Assembly: GCA_963695175.1 (NCBI GenBank)
Contig: CAVOGG010000003.1
Coordinates: forward strand, 186,001 to 250,000
Length of the DNA: 64,000 nt
Origin: Fodinibacter sp963695175
GTDB taxonomy: Bacteria; Actinomycetota; Actinomycetes; Actinomycetales; Dermatophilaceae
Direction of reading: 5' to 3'
Position numbers and translations under genes: made by a program. The notes under the pieces were generated by a model. That model was not told where the DNA came from and did no database searches. It saw nothing but the letters and a program-made list of their open reading frames with translations. The stretch's first letter is position 1; every line of letters begins with the position of its first letter. Shown piece by piece: positions 33,769 to 41,864 of this stretch.

Positions 33769-34582
33769 CGTCGCGGTTCGCGAAGGAGGCCCAGGCTGCG
33801 AGCAGGAACACCACGGCGTACGCGGCATCCACGCCCAGGCCGGAGACGATGTTCCCCCACGCGGGTGGGTCGCGCATCAGGTCGGCGAAGAAGAGCCAGC
33901 GGTCGACGAGCAGCCAGGGATGCAGGGCTGACAGCTGGGGGATCGAGTCGAGGATCCACGAGCCGGCGGTGATGACCATGACCACCACCGTGACCGCGAT
34001 GGGCTGCTCGGTCAGCGTGGAGACGAAGAGCCCGACCGCCGCCAAGGCCGCCAGGCCCGCGGACACGTAGAGGACGGAGAGGGCGAGCCGTCCGATCCCG
34101 GCGGAGAGGGGAATCTGGTTGCCGGACAGTGTCGTCAGCGGCCCCACGCCGAAGAAGAGCGCGCCGCAGACCACGCCAGTCACCGCCACGGCCACCGCTC
34201 CGAAGATCCCGGTGAGGACGAGCGCGACGTATTTGACGGCCAGCAACCGGGCCCGGCTCACGGGGACGGTGAGCAGGTAGCGCAGCGTCCCGGCCTGGGC
34301 CTCGCCGGCGACGGCATCGCCGCTGACCATGGCGATGCCCATAGGGAGGAAGAGCCCCAGCTCGATGGTCAGCGCTGCGAACGCTGCGAAGATGCCGTTG
34401 GTCGTGATCTGGTCGACGAACCCCGCACCGGTGCCCTCGCGTCGCCCGCCGCGGCTCGACACCTTGTCCCCGATGACGAGGGCGATGGGCAGCGCCATCA
34501 GGACGAGCACCCCGGCCTGGTTGCGGCGCCGCCCGGCGACGAGCCGCAGCTCGGAGGCGAGGAAGCGAAGGAGCTCACGCAT
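33758..34582 (-). CDS. ABC-2 type transporter permease
   Basis: 274 aa: N-terminal cytoplasmic start MRELLRFLASELRLVAGRRRN, then about six membrane helices (VLVLMALPIALVI; FAALTIELGLFLPMGIAMVSGD; the ...AGTLRYLLTVPVSRARLLAVKY motif is typical of ABC-2 permeases). Its start overlaps the ATPase gene's end by 8 nt. Likely a drug or lipid/peptide exporter. Confidence 0.88.
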   Translation of the reverse strand: MRELLRFLASELRLVAGRRRNQAGVLVLMALPIALVIGDKVSSRGGRREGTGAGFVDQITTNGIFAAFAALTIELGLFLPMGIAMVSGDAVAGEAQAGTLRYLLTVPVSRARLLAVKYVALVLTGIFGAVAVAVTGVVCGALFFGVGPLTTLSGNQIPLSAGIGRLALSVLYVSAGLAALAAVGLFVSTLTEQPIAVTVVVMVITAGSWILDSIPQLSALHPWLLVDRWLFFADLMRDPPAWGNIVSGLGVDAAYAVVFLLAAWASFANRDVTS

Positions 34583-35525
34583 CGACGGCGTACCCCTCTC
34601 CGGTCAGCTCGACGAAGAGCTCCTCAAGGGTGGGCGTGCACACGACGAACCCCGACACCGGTACCCCGGCAGCCACCAGTGCCGCGACCACGGTCGGCGG
34701 GTCGTGCTCACCGGTGGGGGCGCCGGTGGCCTCTGCTCGTGAGGTGCTGACGTTCTTCAGACCCAGCCGGGTCAGCACGCGTGCCGCGGATGCCGGATCG
34801 CCGGTCGTCACCCGCACGGTGGTGGCTCGCCCCGCCTGGAGGTCCCGGACGGTTCCCTGGGCCACGAGCCGGCCCGCGTTCATGATGCCGACGTGCGAGC
34901 AGACCTGCTCGACCTCGGAGAGGAGGTGGCTGGAGACGAAAACGGTGACTCCGGCCGCGGCGAGCGTGCTGATGAGGGAGCGGATCTCGCGCGTGCCCTG
35001 GGGGTCCAGGCCGTTGGTCGGCTCGTCGAGGACGAGGATCTCCCGGGGCGAGAGGAGAGCGGCGGCGATGGCCAGGCGCTGCTTCATCCCCAGGGAGTAC
35101 TTGCGGTAGCGCTTGTCCGCCGCGGCCGTCAGCCCGACGCGTGCGAGCGCTCCCGCGACGCGGTCCGAGGTGGTGGCGTGGTCGGCGGCGGGGTCGACCG
35201 CGTCGAGCCGCCGGAGGTTCGCGGCACCGGTGAGGTGAGCATGGAACCCGGGGCCCTCGACCAGCGAGCCGACGCGAGGAAGCACCTGCGCGGCCTGCTG
35301 GGGGATGGCCGCCCCCAGGACCTCGATGCCGCCGGCAGTGGCTCGTACGAGGCCGAGCAGCATCCGGATGGTCGTCGTCTTCCCCGACCCGTTCGGGCCG
35401 AGGAACCCGTACACCGCGCCTCGTGGGACGTCGAGGTCGATCCCGGCCACGGCGACCTGGTCGCCGAAGCGCTTCGTCAGGCCGCTGGTGCGGATCGCCG
35501 CTCCAGGGGCACCGGGATCCGCCAC
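34575..35525 (-). CDS. ABC transporter ATP-binding protein (DrrA/BcrA-like)
   Basis: 316 aa from GTG 35525: IRTSGLTKRFGDQVAVAGIDLDV, FLGPNGSGKTTTIRMLLGL (Walker A), YSLGMKQRLAIAAALL (signature YSLGM), LVLDEPTNGLDPQG, and a C-terminal domain as in exporters that move drugs or lantibiotics. The longer frame up to 35648 runs inside the upstream gene and is not the true start. Forms the exporter with the permease encoded next. Confidence 0.9.
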   Translation of the reverse strand: MADPGAPGAAIRTSGLTKRFGDQVAVAGIDLDVPRGAVYGFLGPNGSGKTTTIRMLLGLVRATAGGIEVLGAAIPQQAAQVLPRVGSLVEGPGFHAHLTGAANLRRLDAVDPAADHATTSDRVAGALARVGLTAAADKRYRKYSLGMKQRLAIAAALLSPREILVLDEPTNGLDPQGTREIRSLISTLAAAGVTVFVSSHLLSEVEQVCSHVGIMNAGRLVAQGTVRDLQAGRATTVRVTTGDPASAARVLTRLGLKNVSTSRAEATGAPTGEHDPPTVVAALVAAGVPVSGFVVCTPTLEELFVELTGEGYAVDA

Positions 35526-35530
35526 GCGGG

Positions 35531-36664
35531 TCAGTGCGCGAGAGCCGCGTAGAGGACCGACGGGTCGACGGCACCCGCCGCGAACCTGCCGTCGTCGGCC
35601 AGGACGACCGTGAACAGCCTCGTGGTCATCAGGTGGCCCGAACCCCACGGTCCCGCCACCTCGGGCAGCAGCTTGCGCAGGGCCGTGACCGGGTTCGACC
35701 CGGCGCCTCGGGCCGAGGCCGCCGACGGGGCCGCCAGCTCACCGACGAGCACCGAGGACCATCCGGTGCCGACGACCTGGGGCCGCGTAGCCGAGGCGCG
35801 TGCCGCCCCGGGTCGGGAACCGTCGCCCCCGCTCACGGTGGTCACCTCGGCACCCGGTGGCGGCGTGAACCCGAACACGGAAGGCGCCGGCTGGGCCAGG
35901 GTCAGTGTCGTGTAGCGGACGTCGACCGCGGGGACGGTTGAGCCGCGGGGGATGACGGTCGCGGCGAGCGGCAGCGAGGTCTTGGCGTCGAGGGAGAGGT
36001 GCACGGACCCGATCCGGGTGTCCGACGCGCGGGGGGTCAGGACGAGCCCGTAGGCCGGTCGCCCGGCCACCATGTCGGTCCTGGTGGAGTCCACGATCGT
36101 CGTCGACCCGAGCTGGGACAGGGCCCAGGTCGCGACCGCATCCGGGTTGGACAGGTCGGGAAGGCCGGCACCGGGGTCGGCCGGCGTCGTGGGCGAGAGC
36201 GTGTCGTTGGAGGGCTCGGCCGGTGCCGTCGTGTGGACGACCGATGCGTCGGCGCTGGACCACTGCCAGACGTCCGAGCCGTTTCGAACCACGTCGTACT
36301 CGCCGGTGCCGTCGACGAGTGCGAGCCGGGCGTGGGTCGGGTCGGCGTACCACACCCGCCAGGTGTGCGAACCGGACAGCAGCGTGACCGGGTTCAACGC
36401 GCCCGCAGACATTGAGCCACCACCAGCGAGCGCCCCGGCGGGCAGCTCGGGCAGACCGAGGTCCATCCTCTGGACGACGGTCCCGCTCAGCGGAGTCGGG
36501 CGCGCCTTCGCGAGATCGACCAGCAGGTCGTGGGCCGACCGCTGCGCCAGGTCACTCTGGCCGCCGGCGCTGCTCTGCGCCGTGGCCACGCCACCCACCA
36601 CGAGCGCGGCAGCCAGGACCGGCGCGGCCCACCGGGCACGAGGGTGCTGGTCGAAGAAGGACAT
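35531..36664 (-). CDS. Secreted LolA/RseB-like protein linked to ABC exporter
   Basis: 377 aa from ATG 36664 (a GGAG is about 10 nt upstream; the frame extends further but is non-coding). N-terminal hydrophobic signal or anchor (WAAPVLAAALVVGGVATA). The folded part contains PLSGTVVQRMDLGLPELP, TWRVWYADPTHARLALVDGTGEYDVVRNGSDVW and PAYGLVLTPR..., the unclosed beta-barrel pattern of LolA/LppX/RseB relatives that bind lipids or lipoproteins. It is encoded 5 nt before the ATPase, so the three probably work together. Confidence 0.75.
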   Translation of the reverse strand: MSFFDQHPRARWAAPVLAAALVVGGVATAQSSAGGQSDLAQRSAHDLLVDLAKARPTPLSGTVVQRMDLGLPELPAGALAGGGSMSAGALNPVTLLSGSHTWRVWYADPTHARLALVDGTGEYDVVRNGSDVWQWSSADASVVHTTAPAEPSNDTLSPTTPADPGAGLPDLSNPDAVATWALSQLGSTTIVDSTRTDMVAGRPAYGLVLTPRASDTRIGSVHLSLDAKTSLPLAATVIPRGSTVPAVDVRYTTLTLAQPAPSVFGFTPPPGAEVTTVSGGDGSRPGAARASATRPQVVGTGWSSVLVGELAAPSAASARGAGSNPVTALRKLLPEVAGPWGSGHLMTTRLFTVVLADDGRFAAGAVDPSVLYAALAH

Positions 36665-36731
36665 GGTGTGATTCTCCACCCGCGGCTCCCGAACCCGGTG
36701 AGGCCGCGTGTGAAGGTTTCGTATGAACACT

Positions 36732-36759
36732 GGGAACGCTGAGAGCCTGATCCGTTCCC
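36732..36759. repeat. 7-bp inverted repeat in the 36665-36934 spacer
   Basis: GGGAACG and CGTTCCC separated by 14 nt. This spacer (270 bp) has no gene I can support and is less GC-rich than the surroundings. Possible operator; untested. Confidence 0.3.
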
Positions 36760-36934
36760 TTGGAAGCGGTTCTCGCTCCATTCGACGCCAGGCGGGCGAA
36801 AGGTGCGGGACCGGCCTCGCGTTCCTCGATGCCCAACGTGCGCCGAGAGGTTTCCACAAGGTGTGCAGGACACAGTGTGTGTGTCGAAGGGCTCTTCGGG
36901 TGCCTTCCCCCGTCCGGCCTCAACAGTGGGAGAC

Positions 36935-37498
36935 ATGGCCATGCCACAGACACGTCGAGTTGGGAACCGATCGGTGCTGCTGGCCACCGCCACGGGTATC
37001 CTCCTGAGCTTGACGCTGGCACTGTGGGTCTGGGCGTCTGCGGGCGTGGCGGCACCGTCACAGGCGAGCCCTCTACGCACCTCGTCGACCGGGACCGGAG
37101 CGGAGGAGCTACGCCCGGGAAGCGGCGATCTGCCCAGCGGTGGCCCGACATCCCCCGGTGGTGCCGATCAGCTGCGCAGCATGGACCCGGCCGCTCTCGA
37201 CAGGTACGTGGCCAGCGAGGAGGCGGCCCCTCGAGGTGGGCCATCCCCGTCAAAGGCGGCGAAGGACACCTGGCTCGTCGGGCAGGTCGGAACATATCTC
37301 GTGGGTCGTGGGATCTCGGCTGGCACCTACGAGTCGGCGGGGGCCAAGGAAGGCAATATCTGTCGGTGGGGTGTTACCGGAACAAAGGGGGATTCTCTGA
37401 GATCTGGTTCGAGCAGCAGCCGCACCGTGGTCACGATCCACACGACCGATGGGTTCTTCCAGACCCAGGGCTGCTCGAACTGGCACAAGACCTCCTGA
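36935..37498 (+). CDS. Secreted protein of unknown function
   Basis: 187 aa from ATG 36935 (a second ATG six nt later is equally possible). Basic N-terminus followed by a signal/anchor helix (LLATATGILLSLTLALWVWASAG), a Gly/Ser/Pro-rich linker, and a C-terminal domain of about 70 residues (VGTYLVGRGISAGTYESAG, NICRWGVTG, TTDGFFQTQGCSNW) with two Cys likely to form a disulfide. This C-terminal module recurs in actinobacterial exported proteins. Lower GC than neighbours suggests recent acquisition. Confidence 0.65.
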   Translation: MAMPQTRRVGNRSVLLATATGILLSLTLALWVWASAGVAAPSQASPLRTSSTGTGAEELRPGSGDLPSGGPTSPGGADQLRSMDPAALDRYVASEEAAPRGGPSPSKAAKDTWLVGQVGTYLVGRGISAGTYESAGAKEGNICRWGVTGTKGDSLRSGSSSSRTVVTIHTTDGFFQTQGCSNWHKTS

Positions 37499-37655
37499 AA
37501 CCATCGTGCTGCCCTGATGTGGCCGCACGCCGAGCCGCGATCCGGACGCTGTTTCGATTGCGTGGGTCGGTCACGCGATGTACCCGAAGTGCGGGGGAGC
37601 CCAGGGCTTGGGACCCAGGTCAGACCATTCACGAACGGAAGTGAGGCAGGCGACG

Positions 37656-38033
37656 ATGAACCTCGTGAAGCGCCCAGCGTTCCCAGGTCCGCTCCTCTTG
37701 GCAGCGGCTGTAGCACTGATGGCCGCCGGCGGCTGCAGTTCAGGCACACCGACGGCCGCGCCCACCGTCACCAAAACCGTCACGGCCGCCCCCTCGATAG
37801 TCGTCTTCGACCCGACCACCAGCGGTAAGGCACTGGCCGCCCGGATAGCGGCGCGCGCCAAGGCGGACAAGCCGTCGGACAAGGTAGTCGGTGTCACGTG
37901 CGCGAACTTCCCCAACCTCCAGGCAGGGACAAGCACCGACTGCCACATGACGGTCAATGGCGGGAAGGTTGCTGTTCGTGCCACCTTCACCGGGAGCAGT
38001 GGGCACTACGTGCTGTCGAGTATCAAGTCCTAG
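37656..38033 (+). CDS. DUF4333-containing putative lipoprotein
   Basis: 125 aa from ATG 37656. Signal peptide with lipobox-like end (LLLAAAVALMAAGGCSS, Cys probably lipidated), Thr/Ala linker, then a DUF4333-type domain: VGVTCANFPNLQAGTSTDCHMTVNGGKVAVRATFTG with two Cys. It is exported to the cell surface; role unknown. The ATG has a weak GGCAGG site upstream. Confidence 0.7.
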   Translation: MNLVKRPAFPGPLLLAAAVALMAAGGCSSGTPTAAPTVTKTVTAAPSIVVFDPTTSGKALAARIAARAKADKPSDKVVGVTCANFPNLQAGTSTDCHMTVNGGKVAVRATFTGSSGHYVLSSIKS

Positions 38034-38055
38034 ACATTCCCGGTCACGGTCGGCT

Positions 38056-38300
38056 TCAGCGGACTCGCGGGCGAGGGACGATCGGCGGCGGCGTTACCCC
38101 AGGCCTCGTCCGCTGCCCGGGCTTGAGGTGCCTGCACTGGATGTCACCGGTGTGCGCCTGCAGGCGGCGCATGGTGCCCGCCTCGTCGGCGTAGGTGGAT
38201 GGAGCGAGCCTCGGCTCACGCAGGGCGAGGCAGTCAGCGATGGCTTCGGAGAGGCGTTTCGGAGGGGGCACGGCAGAGACGACCCATCTGTCATGTCTCT
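38056..38300 (-). pseudogene. N-terminal relic of tyrosine recombinase (phage-type integrase)
   Basis: Minus-strand frame without a start codon encodes RLSEAIADCLALREPRLAPSTYADEAGTMRRLQAHTGDIQCRHLKPGQ. The pattern (SEAI..FL..R...LAPST...E...LRRF....GDVQ.R.L.P) is the N-terminal core-binding domain of XerC/Int-type recombinases. It then stops with no catalytic domain. It fills most of the 338-bp spacer between the DUF4333 lipoprotein and DUF3090 genes, which holds nothing else I can identify. Confidence 0.5.
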
Positions 38301-38358
38301 GGCGGGAGCCACCTGGCGAGAAGGCCAGCACGCAATCCGAGTAGACCTGATTTCGATC

Positions 38359-38364
38359 TAGGGT
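38359..38364 (+). promoter_or_regulatory. -10 element of DUF3090 gene
   Basis: TAGGGT, 7 nt before the ATG at 38372. Confidence 0.45.
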
Positions 38365-38371
38365 GGTGCCC

Positions 38372-38881
38372 ATGCCAGCAACCGTGTTCGACCCGCCCGA
38401 GCGATTCGTCGCCGGGACCGTCGGGCCGCCCGGCGGCCGCACCTTCTTCCTCCAGGCGAGCGGCGAGGGGCGCCTCGTGTCGGTCTCGCTCGAGAAGGTA
38501 CAGGTCAGCGTGCTCGCCGACCGCGTCAACGAGCTGCTCGACGCGCACGCCGAGGGCACTGCCACCGAGCCGGTCGGCGGTGGGGACACCGACCCCCTGG
38601 CCACCCCGATCGAGGACGAGTTCCGCGTCGACACGTTGGCCCTCGCCTGGGACCTGGCGCGCAACGTCGTCGTCATCGAGTGCCACGACCAGGACCCCGA
38701 GGAGGCCGAGGAGGAGTCCGTGCAGACCCTGCGCGTCGTGCTCGACCCCCCGGCGGCCCGGGCCTTCGCCCGACGGTGCGGTGCGGTCGTGTCCGCCGGC
38801 CGCCCTTCCTGCCCGTTCTGCGGCCAACCGCTGGACCCGACCGGTCACATCTGCCCGCGTGCCAACGGGTACCGACGCTGA
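38372..38881 (+). CDS. DUF3090 family protein with C-terminal zinc ribbon
   Basis: 169 aa: MPATVFDPPERFVAGTVGPPG, then RTFFLQASGEGRLVSVSLEK, ending in a Cys4-type ribbon CPFCGQPLDPTGHIC. A conserved actinobacterial protein of unknown function, generally next to the SCO1664-family gene and mshC, as here. The C-terminus overlaps the next gene by 23 nt. Confidence 0.9.
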   Translation: MPATVFDPPERFVAGTVGPPGGRTFFLQASGEGRLVSVSLEKVQVSVLADRVNELLDAHAEGTATEPVGGGDTDPLATPIEDEFRVDTLALAWDLARNVVVIECHDQDPEEAEEESVQTLRVVLDPPAARAFARRCGAVVSAGRPSCPFCGQPLDPTGHICPRANGYRR

Positions 38882-39680
38882 CCTCGTCGACCTCCTGACG
38901 AGCGGGGACCTCACCCCGGTCGGCCGGATCGTCGACTCCTCCAACGGCGCCCTGCTCTGCTCGGTCGAGGTGCCCGGCCAGGGCCGAGGAGACGCGACCG
39001 ACCCGGTGTTCGTCATCCACAAGCCAGAGGCGAGCGAGCGCCCGCTGTGGGACTACCCCGACGGCACCCTCGTCGCGCGGGAGCGGGCCGCCTACCTCGT
39101 CAGTGCCGCGGGCGGCTTCGACGTCGTGCCGCCGACGGTGCTGCGCAACGGCCCACTCGGGCCGGGCTCGGTGCAGCTGTGGATCGGCCCGGTCGACGGG
39201 GAGCCCGAGCCGCTCGTCGACGTCACCCCGGCGTACGAGGTGCCCGACGGCTGGGTCGTGGTGCTCGAGGGCGAGTCGCCGGGCGGCCGGCCGGTGGTCG
39301 TCTCGCACAGTCGCGAGCCCGCCCTGCGCACCGTGGCCGTGTTCGACGCGGTGCTCAACAACTCCGACCGCAAGGGCAGCCACCTGCTGCGCGACGGCGA
39401 GGTGGTGCGCGGGTGCGACCACGGGGTCAGCCTGGGGGTGGAGCCGAAGCTGCGCACCGTGCTGTGGGGGTGGGCGGGGGAGCCGTTGCCGGACGCCGAC
39501 CTGGCCCGGCTTGAGGTCCTGCTCGAGGCCCTCGGGCACGGGCTCACCGACGAGCTGGCGACCCTGCTGACCCGCGCCGAGGTGCGCGCGCTGCGGCTGC
39601 GGACGGAGGCGCTGCTGCGGTCGCGCCGGCACCCGGTACCCCAGCCCGGCTGGCCGGCGATCCCGTGGCCGGCGCTGTAA
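38859..39680 (+). CDS. SCO1664 family protein (kinase-like fold)
   Basis: 273 aa from GTG 38859, overlapping DUF3090. Contains VFVIHKPEASERPLWDYPDGTLVARERAA, VFDAVLNNSDRKGSHLLRDG and GCDHGVSLGVEPKLRTVLWGW. The Lys, Asn-Asp and Asp-His-Gly positions resemble a PI3/4-kinase/HipA-like catalytic core. Biochemical role unknown; the fixed neighbourhood with mshC hints at a link to mycothiol, which is inference only. Confidence 0.88.
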   Translation: MPTGTDADLVDLLTSGDLTPVGRIVDSSNGALLCSVEVPGQGRGDATDPVFVIHKPEASERPLWDYPDGTLVARERAAYLVSAAGGFDVVPPTVLRNGPLGPGSVQLWIGPVDGEPEPLVDVTPAYEVPDGWVVVLEGESPGGRPVVVSHSREPALRTVAVFDAVLNNSDRKGSHLLRDGEVVRGCDHGVSLGVEPKLRTVLWGWAGEPLPDADLARLEVLLEALGHGLTDELATLLTRAEVRALRLRTEALLRSRRHPVPQPGWPAIPWPAL

Positions 39681-39691
39681 CCGTTGCCACG

Positions 39692-39697
39692 TAGTCT
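39692..39697 (+). promoter_or_regulatory. -10 element of mshC (leaderless type)
   Basis: TAGTCT, 6 nt before the GTG start. Confidence 0.5.
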
Positions 39698-39703
39698 TGC
39701 CCG

Positions 39704-40957
39704 GTGAAGTCGTGGCCCGCTCCTTTCGTCCCCGCCGTGCCCGGCCACGGTGACCCGCTCCAGCTGTTCGACACGCAGAGCGGTTCCGTGCGCCCGGTCG
39801 ACGCCGGCCCGGTGGCCAGGCTCTACGTCTGCGGCATCACCCCCTACGACGCCACCCACCTGGGCCACGCGGCCACCTACGTCACCTTCGACCTCGTGGG
39901 GCGGGCGCTGCGCGATGCCGGCCACGGGGTGCACTACGTGCAGAACGTCACCGACGTCGACGACCCGCTGCTCGAGCGGGCCGCGCGCGACGGTCGCGAC
40001 TGGCGCGAGCTGGCCACCGCCGAGATCGACCTGTTCCGCGAGGACATGACCGCCCTGGCCGTCGTGCCCCCGCAGGCCCTGGTCGGTGTCGTCGAGTCGA
40101 TGCCCGAGATCACCCGTGAGGTGCGCGCCCTGCTCGCCGAGGGTGCGGCCTACCGGCTGGCCGTGCCCGACGGCGAGGCCGCCGGCGAGGACGTCTACCT
40201 CGACCTGGCCCAGGCCCCGACCTTCGGCTCGGTCTCCGGCTGGACCCGTGACCAGATGGCGGCCGTCTTCGCCGACCGCGGCGGCGACCCCGACCGCGCC
40301 GGCAAGCGCGACCCCTTCGACCCGCTGCTGTGGCGCGCGGCGCGCGACGGCGAGCCCTGTTGGGACGACGAGGTGCTCGGCGCCGGGCGGCCCGGCTGGC
40401 ACATCGAGTGCACGGCCATCTCGCTGGACCGGCTCGGCCACCCCCTCGACATCCAGGGCGGCGGCACCGACCTCGTCTTCCCGCACCACGAGATGAGTGC
40501 CGTGCAGTCGGCGGCCCTCACCCACGACGACACCTTCGCCAAGCACTACGTGCACCAGGCGATGGTCGGCTACGAGGGCGCCAAGATGAGCAAGTCCCGC
40601 GGCAACCTCGTGCTCGTGTCGAGGTTGCGCGCCGACGGCGTCGACCCGATGGCGATCCGGCTGGTGCTGCTCGACCAGCACTACCGCACCGACTGGGACT
40701 ACACCCCCGACCTGCTCGAGGCCGCCCAGGCCCGCCTGGCCCGGTGGCGCGAGGCGCTGTCGGTGAACCAGGGCGCCGCGGCCACCGCGACGATCGCTGC
40801 GGTGCGCGCCGCCATCGCCGACGACCTCGACACCCGTGGCGCCCTGGCGGCGGTCGACGACTGGGCCGAGCGCACCCTGGGCGGTGAGTGGGTGGACCAG
40901 GGCGCGCCGGGGCTCGTGGCGCGCACGGTGGATGCCGTGCTCGGCGTCCGCCTCTGA
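39704..40957 (+). CDS. mshC: Mycothiol ligase (Cys:GlcN-Ins ligase)
   Basis: 417 aa. It joins Cys to 1-D-myo-inosityl-2-amino-2-deoxyglucopyranoside in mycothiol synthesis. It derives from cysteinyl-tRNA synthetase: LYVCGITPYDATHLGHAATYV (zinc Cys and HIGH-like THLGHA), GWHIECTAIS, FPHHEMSA (zinc ligands) and KMSKSRGN near 294. The absence of the anticodon-binding domain and the 417 length separate it from CysS. Confidence 0.96.
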   Translation: MKSWPAPFVPAVPGHGDPLQLFDTQSGSVRPVDAGPVARLYVCGITPYDATHLGHAATYVTFDLVGRALRDAGHGVHYVQNVTDVDDPLLERAARDGRDWRELATAEIDLFREDMTALAVVPPQALVGVVESMPEITREVRALLAEGAAYRLAVPDGEAAGEDVYLDLAQAPTFGSVSGWTRDQMAAVFADRGGDPDRAGKRDPFDPLLWRAARDGEPCWDDEVLGAGRPGWHIECTAISLDRLGHPLDIQGGGTDLVFPHHEMSAVQSAALTHDDTFAKHYVHQAMVGYEGAKMSKSRGNLVLVSRLRADGVDPMAIRLVLLDQHYRTDWDYTPDLLEAAQARLARWREALSVNQGAAATATIAAVRAAIADDLDTRGALAAVDDWAERTLGGEWVDQGAPGLVARTVDAVLGVRL

Positions 40958-40961
40958 CGCG

Positions 40962-41810
40962 CTAGGACTCGTCGGTGCCGCGTCGGCGCAGGTAGCGCTC
41001 GAACTCCTTGGCGATGGCGTCGCCGCTCGCCTCCGGGAGGTCGGCGGTGTCCTGGGCCTCCTCGAGGCTCTCGACGTACTCGGCGACCTCGGTGTCGGAC
41101 GCGGCCAGCTCGTTGATGCCGCGCTCCCAGGCGTGGGAGTCCTCGTCGAGCTCACCGTGCTCGATCGGGCCGTCGAGGAGGTCCTCGAGCCGGCTGACCA
41201 GAGCGAGCGTGGCCTTGGGCGACGGGCTGTGGCCTGCGTAGTGGGGCACCGCGGCCCAGCAGGAGACCGACGGGACGCCCACCTGGGTGGCGGCGTCCGC
41301 GAGCACACCGACGATGCCCGTGGGCCCCTCGTAGCTGCTCATCTCGAGGTCGTGGCGGTGCCGGGTGTCCTCGCTGTCGGAGGTGGCGGACACCGGGATC
41401 GGGCGCGAGTGGGCCACGTCGGCCATCAGCGCGCCGAGGGTCACCACCATCGTGACGTCGGCGGCCTGGGCCAGCTCCATCAGCTCGATCGCGAAGGCGC
41501 GCCACCGGAACGACGGCTCGACGCCCTGCACGAGCACCACGTCGCGGCCGAGCGAGGTGTTCGTGGCCACCAGCACGCGGGTGGTGCGCCAGCTGATCCG
41601 CCGGCGGCCGTTCTCGAGCAGGACCCGGGGCCGGTTGACCTGGAAGTCGTAGTAGTCCTCGGGGTCCAGCGCCGCGACGACCTCGGCGTCCCAGATCTCG
41701 GCCAGGTGCTCGATGACCGCACTCGCGGCCTCGCCGGCGTCGTTCCACCCCTCGAAGGCCGCGATCATGACCGCGTCCTTCAGCTCGGGTAGGTCTTCGA
41801 GCTCGATCAC
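40962..41810 (-). CDS. PAC2 family protein
   Basis: 282 aa from a GTG, AGGAGGAC ribosome site. IELEDLPELKDAVMIAAFEGWNDAGEAAS is the PAC2 N-terminal signature; later LGALMADVAHSRPIPV and PTGIVGVLADAA. In archaea and eukaryotes PAC2 proteins act as proteasome assembly chaperones, which is notable in a window with a proteasome, but bacterial roles are unproven. A TAGGGT lies about 26 nt upstream of the start. Confidence 0.92.
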   Translation of the reverse strand: MIELEDLPELKDAVMIAAFEGWNDAGEAASAVIEHLAEIWDAEVVAALDPEDYYDFQVNRPRVLLENGRRRISWRTTRVLVATNTSLGRDVVLVQGVEPSFRWRAFAIELMELAQAADVTMVVTLGALMADVAHSRPIPVSATSDSEDTRHRHDLEMSSYEGPTGIVGVLADAATQVGVPSVSCWAAVPHYAGHSPSPKATLALVSRLEDLLDGPIEHGELDEDSHAWERGINELAASDTEVAEYVESLEEAQDTADLPEASGDAIAKEFERYLRRRGTDES

Positions 41811-41864
41811 TCGCGTCCTCCTGTCGTCAGGACACCACCCTACGGCTCACTAGGCTTGCGACCC

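Noticed and set aside
34575..35648. Longer form of the ABC ATPase starting at 35648
   Set aside because: The extension overlaps the upstream gene and is Arg-rich; the GTG at 35525 starts just before the conserved ATPase sequence.
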